Source: Candidatus Poribacteria bacterium (lineage in GTDB: Bacteria; Poribacteria; WGA-4E; WGA-3G). Taken from it: a stretch of DNA of 6,266 nt. Shown here in pieces: positions 1-3,900 of the stretch; position 1 is the stretch's first letter, and the number at the start of each line of letters is the position of its first letter. Under the pieces are notes generated by a model, which saw only the letters and a list, made by a program, of their open reading frames with translations, searched no databases and was not told where the DNA came from. Made by a program: the position numbers and the translations under genes. The stretch spans positions 1 through 6,266 of the forward strand of contig JAPPDN010000776.1 in NCBI GenBank assembly GCA_028824575.1, read 5' to 3'.

Positions 1-1
1 G

Positions 2-373
2 GGGGAACTCCTCTCGACAGCGGCGCGAGCACGCGGGGCGCGTGGTGCCATCATTGAAGGGTTTATCCGAGATGCCCGCCAGATCTTAGCGATGGGGTTT
101 CCGGTGTTCACGACAGGATTGTCGCCTGTTGACTCTAACGGGCGCGGCGATGTGATAGCGTATAACGTCCCGATTGAATGTGGTGGTGTCACGGTTAATC
201 CTGGCGATATCGTGTTCGGTGATGCTGATGGTGTCATTGTGATCCCACAAGCGGTGGAAACAACCGTGATTGAAGCTGCGCTGGAAAAAGTAAGCGGGGA
301 GAATCGGACCCGCGACGAACTCCGCGCCGGTGCAACGCTGCGGGAAGTTTATGACAAATACGGGATTCTGTGA
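2..373 (+). CDS. RraA-like / HMG-aldolase-family protein, C-terminal part (5' truncated)
   Basis: The reading frame is open from the left edge; the first ATG in frame (92) is internal, because conserved family sequence precedes it (GELLSTAARARGARGA, then an R-D pair at visible residues 23-24). This part of the fold carries the Arg-Asp that in characterised RraA-type aldolases binds substrate and divalent metal. The GFPVF, SPVDSNGRG, PIECGGV and GDIVFGDADGVIVIP segments downstream are typical of the family. Known members are 4-hydroxy-4-methyl-2-oxoglutarate/oxaloacetate aldolases or RNase E regulators, and many are mislabelled dimethylmenaquinone methyltransferase. This sequence resembles the stand-alone metabolic branch, so a cytoplasmic lyase acting on a 2-oxo acid is the best inference; the substrate is unknown. 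About 124 residues are visible of a usual ~200-230. The R-D pair is followed by A-R-Q, where many aldolases have an acidic residue at the third position. The TGA stop is at 371-373. Family is confident; exact activity is not. Confidence 0.88.
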   Translation, partial: GELLSTAARARGARGAIIEGFIRDARQILAMGFPVFTTGLSPVDSNGRGDVIAYNVPIECGGVTVNPGDIVFGDADGVIVIPQAVETTVIEAALEKVSGENRTRDELRAGATLREVYDKYGIL

Positions 374-383
374 TGAATAGTCA

Positions 384-411
384 TCAGTTATCGGTTTTCA
401 GTTTTCAGTTA
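384..411 (-). repeat. Four tandem heptamers (TCRGTTW; reverse strand RCYGAHA type)
   Basis: Four heptamers follow one another without a gap: TCAGTTA at 384-390, TCGGTTT at 391-397, TCAGTTT at 398-404 and TCAGTTA at 405-411. Read on the - strand in a shifted register they are ACTGAAA/ACCGATA/ACTGATG-like units, consensus ACYGAWR. Single + strand copies of the same unit lie nearby at 444-450 (ACTGATG) and 469-475 (ACTGATA). A related array occurs at 941-975. Heptanucleotide tandem repeats of this kind are known in intergenic DNA of cyanobacteria and other environmental bacteria. The function here is unknown. The array begins 11 bases after the RraA-like stop codon. Confidence 0.7.
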
Positions 412-448
412 AAGAAGTTGTTTGACTGTTCAAGTTTCTCTTAACTGA
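405..448. repeat. Imperfect inverted repeat / long hairpin after the RraA-like gene
   Basis: Bases 405-412 (TCAGTTAA) pair perfectly with 441-448 (TTAACTGA). The stem continues after a one-base bulge at 440 with 413-416 against 436-439. With a G-U pair and another bulge, 418-420 then pairs with 431-433, leaving a loop of about 10 bases (421-430). The last tandem heptamer forms one arm and an inverted heptamer copy forms the other. An alternative 10-bp pairing is 381-390 with 442-451. No run of T follows the hairpin, so a classical intrinsic terminator is not supported. It could still protect the 3' end of the upstream transcript or be a REP-like element. Confidence 0.55.
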
Positions 449-578
449 TGATTCTCACTGCGGGGCAAACTGATAACCCTTCCTCTGCTGGCTGTTCTTA
501 GCGCGTAAGCCCAACTAACAGACCGGGCTGGATATACGGAGAGAAGTCTTCTTCGCAAAATCCGCCTTAACGAACTGC

Positions 579-586
579 AAGGAAAG
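579..586 (+). promoter_or_regulatory. Ribosome binding site of the NIPSNAP gene
   Basis: AAGGAAAG lies seven bases before the ATG at 594, a normal Shine-Dalgarno match and distance. It supports ATG 594 as the start. The stretch from about 476 to 578 shows no gene and no promoter I would defend. Confidence 0.7.
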
Positions 587-593
587 TTAAAAA

Positions 594-923
594 ATGATTT
601 ATGAATTACGGACGTATCAGGTCGTACCTGGGAAGATGAAAAACCTGAATGACCGGTTTGCGAATATCACGCTTCCTTTGTTCGAGAAGCATGGTATGAA
701 GGTTATCGGGTTTTGGGAAACTGCTATCGGTGAGGCAACGACAACGGAACTTGTCTATATGCTCGCCTTTGACGACCTGGGACATTATCAGCGCGCGTGG
801 GATGCATTCATCGCTGATCCGGAGTGGCAAGCGGCGAAACGATTAACGGAAGTCGGTGGTCCGCTGGTGAATGTGGCAAGTTCAAAGATACTTGAACCGA
901 CAGATTATTCACCCTTACAATAA
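594..923 (+). CDS. NIPSNAP-family protein (ferredoxin-like alpha/beta barrel domain)
   Basis: The 109-residue product begins MIYELRTYQVVPGKM, the signature opening of NIPSNAP domains. It continues with the expected elements: an amphipathic helix (LNDRFANITLPLFEKHG), a second strand (KVIGFWETAIGE), the strand ELVYMLAFDDLGHYQRAWDA, and the helix carrying DPEWQAAK. One domain fills the whole protein, which matches the usual single-domain size of ~100-110 residues. The fold is a dimeric ferredoxin-like alpha/beta barrel related to EthD and antibiotic-biosynthesis monooxygenase domains. Bacterial members have no firmly established reaction and are often found near catabolic genes. There is no signal peptide or membrane segment, so a cytoplasmic location is expected. 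The start at ATG 594 is supported by AAGGAAAG seven bases upstream. It is convergent with the C25 gene, with 52 bases between the two stop codons. Family call is secure; function is not. Confidence 0.9.
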   Translation: MIYELRTYQVVPGKMKNLNDRFANITLPLFEKHGMKVIGFWETAIGEATTTELVYMLAFDDLGHYQRAWDAFIADPEWQAAKRLTEVGGPLVNVASSKILEPTDYSPLQ

Positions 924-940
924 AGGGATCACCCGCTCTC

Positions 941-975
941 ACTGACCGCTAATTGCTGACAGCCGACAGCCATTC
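941..975 (+). repeat. Heptamer-periodic array (RCYGAHA family), + orientation
   Basis: Five consecutive heptamers fill the convergent gap: ACTGACC at 941, GCTAATT at 948, GCTGACA at 955, GCCGACA at 962 and GCCATTC at 969. The middle copies fit the unit RCYGAHA; the second and last are degenerate. This is the same unit as the array at 384-411, but on the opposite strand. The array ends directly against the reverse-strand stop codon of the C25 gene at 976-978. No clear terminator hairpin with a T run is visible between the two convergent genes. Confidence 0.55.
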
Positions 976-3900
976 TCATCGTAAGATGGCGAGTTTTCCG
1001 ACCTTTTCTATTTTTCCATTTTCGATGCTGGCAATGACGCGATAGAAATATACACCATTGGCACACCGCACGCCTGCTTCATCTCTGCAATCCCAACCGG
1101 TTTCGTTGGTGCCGCGGTTCGCGCTCACATCGTCGAGTGTCTTGAGGAGTCTACCGTTAACACTATAAACTTTGATTGTAACGCTGTCAGGTGCCTGGGC
1201 AAGGTGATAGGTGAAAAAAGTCTTCCCGCCAAATGTACGATCCACAGGATTCGGGGCATTGAACACTTCACTGAGCGTGACTTTTTCATTTAAGGTAAAG
1301 GTCGTAACAAACTCTGCTATGTTCTCACTGGTATCTGCTGCAGTAATCTGGAGTTGATATTCTCCATTAGTGAGGTCCGGGGCATAGGTGATATCGGCAC
1401 TCACGGGAGCAGCCGGATCAAAAGTTTGCATGTAATTGCTGGCATCTAATGGTTCAAGTCCCTCATACAGGCCTCCAAAATTGAATCGAAAAGTGGTTTC
1501 ATCAAGTGCATTGTCATCGGTGAGGGTAATCTTGAAGCGGGGTTGTTCTGTGAGTACTGCGCCGTCTGTCAACGGCTCCTCAAGCATTTCGTTTCCTGAA
1601 TCTCTACCGCTCGCACCGACTTGGATGTCAATAGTTGGTGGTGTGATGTCGGGAGCTTCAATGACAAAAAACCTATAACTAACAACACCGTCATCACCAC
1701 CGATAGTGTTTCTGTTGAAATCTTGTGCGCCAATGTTGAAAGTATATTCGCCCGGGAAGAGGATTGGTCGATAATCAATCGGGACCGTTTGAATACCACC
1801 TTGTGTACGGAGTTCGTAGTCGGTAACAGATTCAAAAGGTCCTCCATCTTTTTGTTTTTCCAGGGAGAAGAACTCTGTATCAATACCATTTGCATCTTGC
1901 AGCACAATAGAGATAGTAGGGCGCGGGGCAATGACACTACCGGTTTGTGGTTGGAGACCATCTACCCAGAGGTTAAAAGTAGGCGGTTCGGTATCAGTAC
2001 TACGCATGAGGGCAAACCGTGTGAGTTTAGGGACATCCGTTGTAATTGTAGCGACGCGAGCACTACTGAATTTAAACTTATCGCCAAAATCAAATTCTTC
2101 GGAACTCGCGGTGACGAGCAGTTCAAAGCCGAGATGGGTCAGGAAAATAGGTTCGTTGATCCTCCCGCGTATTTTGACACCATTGGGAAAATAGGAAGGT
2201 TCGTTAGAAGTATCACGGAGTTCATAGTAATTAGGATCGGTAAAAAAAATGAACCAGTCGCCTGTCTCAAACTCCGCTTTCGGTCCAAGCCTACTATTTA
2301 CCGTTGCACTGCCGTTACCGAGATTCGTATTCCACGTGCGTGTAAGGATGACATCACCTTGGGGATCATAGTCGGTTTCAAAAGCGAGTACGTCGGCAAA
2401 TTCAAAGGCGTAATTGACATCAAGAGATGGGTTCTCTTGCCGTGGAATCCGTAATTCTAAACCAAATGCTTCCTCCCTGAACGGATTGTCAAGTTGCCCA
2501 GTCCTATCAAGTTTTTGGAACCGTGGTTCTCCCTTCCCCTTGAGAAACACCTCGTACTCACTACCATCAAGAAAAATGATAACCCAAGTACCTGCTGGCG
2601 TGAGGTTTGAGTTGATGGTGATATTATCAGCTTTTAGGTTCTGTTGACTTGCATTTTCCATCTGTACGGGTGTAACATAATTTTCGAGCAGAAAGTCGCC
2701 TTCAGGGGTGTAGTTAATTTTCGATGGCAACCGTCGCCATGCTGACAAGTTAACATTCGCCTCCTCAGCAGCAGACTCCGATTGTGGGCCTCTCTCGACA
2801 TTTGCCTGCCATGCATAAATTGCTATCTGGTTCGTGACCTTAGTGAATTCATGTTTAAATGTGGGGTTGTCGGGCTGAAGCCCTTTTTCCTCTCGTACGA
2901 TGTCTTCCAAAGCACTCACATCAAAACGGAGCTTGATCTCGGCAGGTTTCGCGAGCATTGATGCTTCTGTGCGAAATGCGGGTTCATAGTATTGAGCGAC
3001 AGCCCTATCTTGCCGAATGAGTCCGCGCCGGAGCGCAGCGACACGGGGAATCGGGGCAAATTGGAGGTCAGGCTGTGTCGGGTCCGGTGGCGATTGTGAT
3101 GTAACAGCAAGTGGGATACTTACCGTACCCTTCGTTTCGGTTTCAAGCGCGTTTGGCGGGAAATGGATCTCAAACACCCTGTCTAAACTAAAGGCTGTTA
3201 ACTCTTCCTCGAGTCGATAGTTAAAATCGTTGACGATGAAAGAGACATGCTGCTTGTTATCATAGAGACGTGCTTCTTCGACATTCCCATCAATTTTATC
3301 TTCAATACTCGGGTCTTCTGGGTCTGCCAGGACATAAATTTTGTGGACACCCGTCTCAAGTGGGGTCTTGAGGTCTAAGATAGCCGTCGCGCGTTGCCAT
3401 ACGTACGTCCCTTCTACCCAATCCGTGGCTTTCACGACTACGGTCCCAAGAACGTCCGCGGTTTCGTCAACGATAAGGTCTCCATCAGCGTCAGGGTTTT
3501 CTTCAGCAAATACGACCTCAATATCCGCCAATACAGGACGACCACCGTTATTGATCAATTCTGCTATGAGTTGGTAACCGTTTTTCTTCTCATCAAAGGT
3601 ATATCGGATAGGGGCCCTATCTACCTTGTCAGTGCCGATTGCCAGGTTCGGCCCCTCAGGAACTCTGACGATGTTGCGTTCTTGTTTCGATGGAATGGCG
3701 ACTTCATGTCCGGTACTATCGGTAATGCGAATTCGGTAACGTATCTGCAATCCACCTTTCGGGAGTGGAATAGGTGTCTGAAGTTCATACCATCGCCCAC
3801 CCGGTGGCACATCACCGAGCGGTGTACGCGCAGGGATCATCGGCGTTACCACGTCTACGAAAGTGGCAGTATTGTCCCATAAAACGCTTATACTTCGTAT

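Noticed and set aside
422..450. TTGACT followed by TAACTG/CTGATG as a possible promoter for the NIPSNAP gene
   Set aside because: The spacing to any acceptable -10 box is wrong (about 14 bases to TAACTG), and the elements are part of the hairpin and heptamer copies.
508..552. Small inverted repeats AGCCC…GGGCT (508-512/525-529) and AGAAG-T-CTTCT (542-552) in the NIPSNAP leader
   Set aside because: Each is only five base pairs, and one has a single-base loop. They are within chance expectation, and no riboswitch-like arrangement is visible.
606..830. Open frame of 74 codons on the - strand inside the NIPSNAP gene
   Set aside because: It is fully contained in a recognisable gene on the other strand and its translation resembles no family.
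924..975. Bidirectional terminator between the convergent genes
   Set aside because: There is no GC-rich perfect stem with flanking T or A runs. The gap is mostly heptamer repeat.
1621..2454. Open frame of 277 codons on the + strand, antisense to the C25 gene
   Set aside because: It lies in the exact codon-complement frame of a strongly supported gene, has no recognisable domain or ribosome binding site, and arises from the scarcity of TTA, CTA and TCA codons in the sense gene.
3394..3882. Open frame of 162 codons on the + strand inside the C25 gene
   Set aside because: It is also codon-complementary to the C25 frame, has no domain-like sequence, and overlaps well-conserved beta-domain coding sequence.
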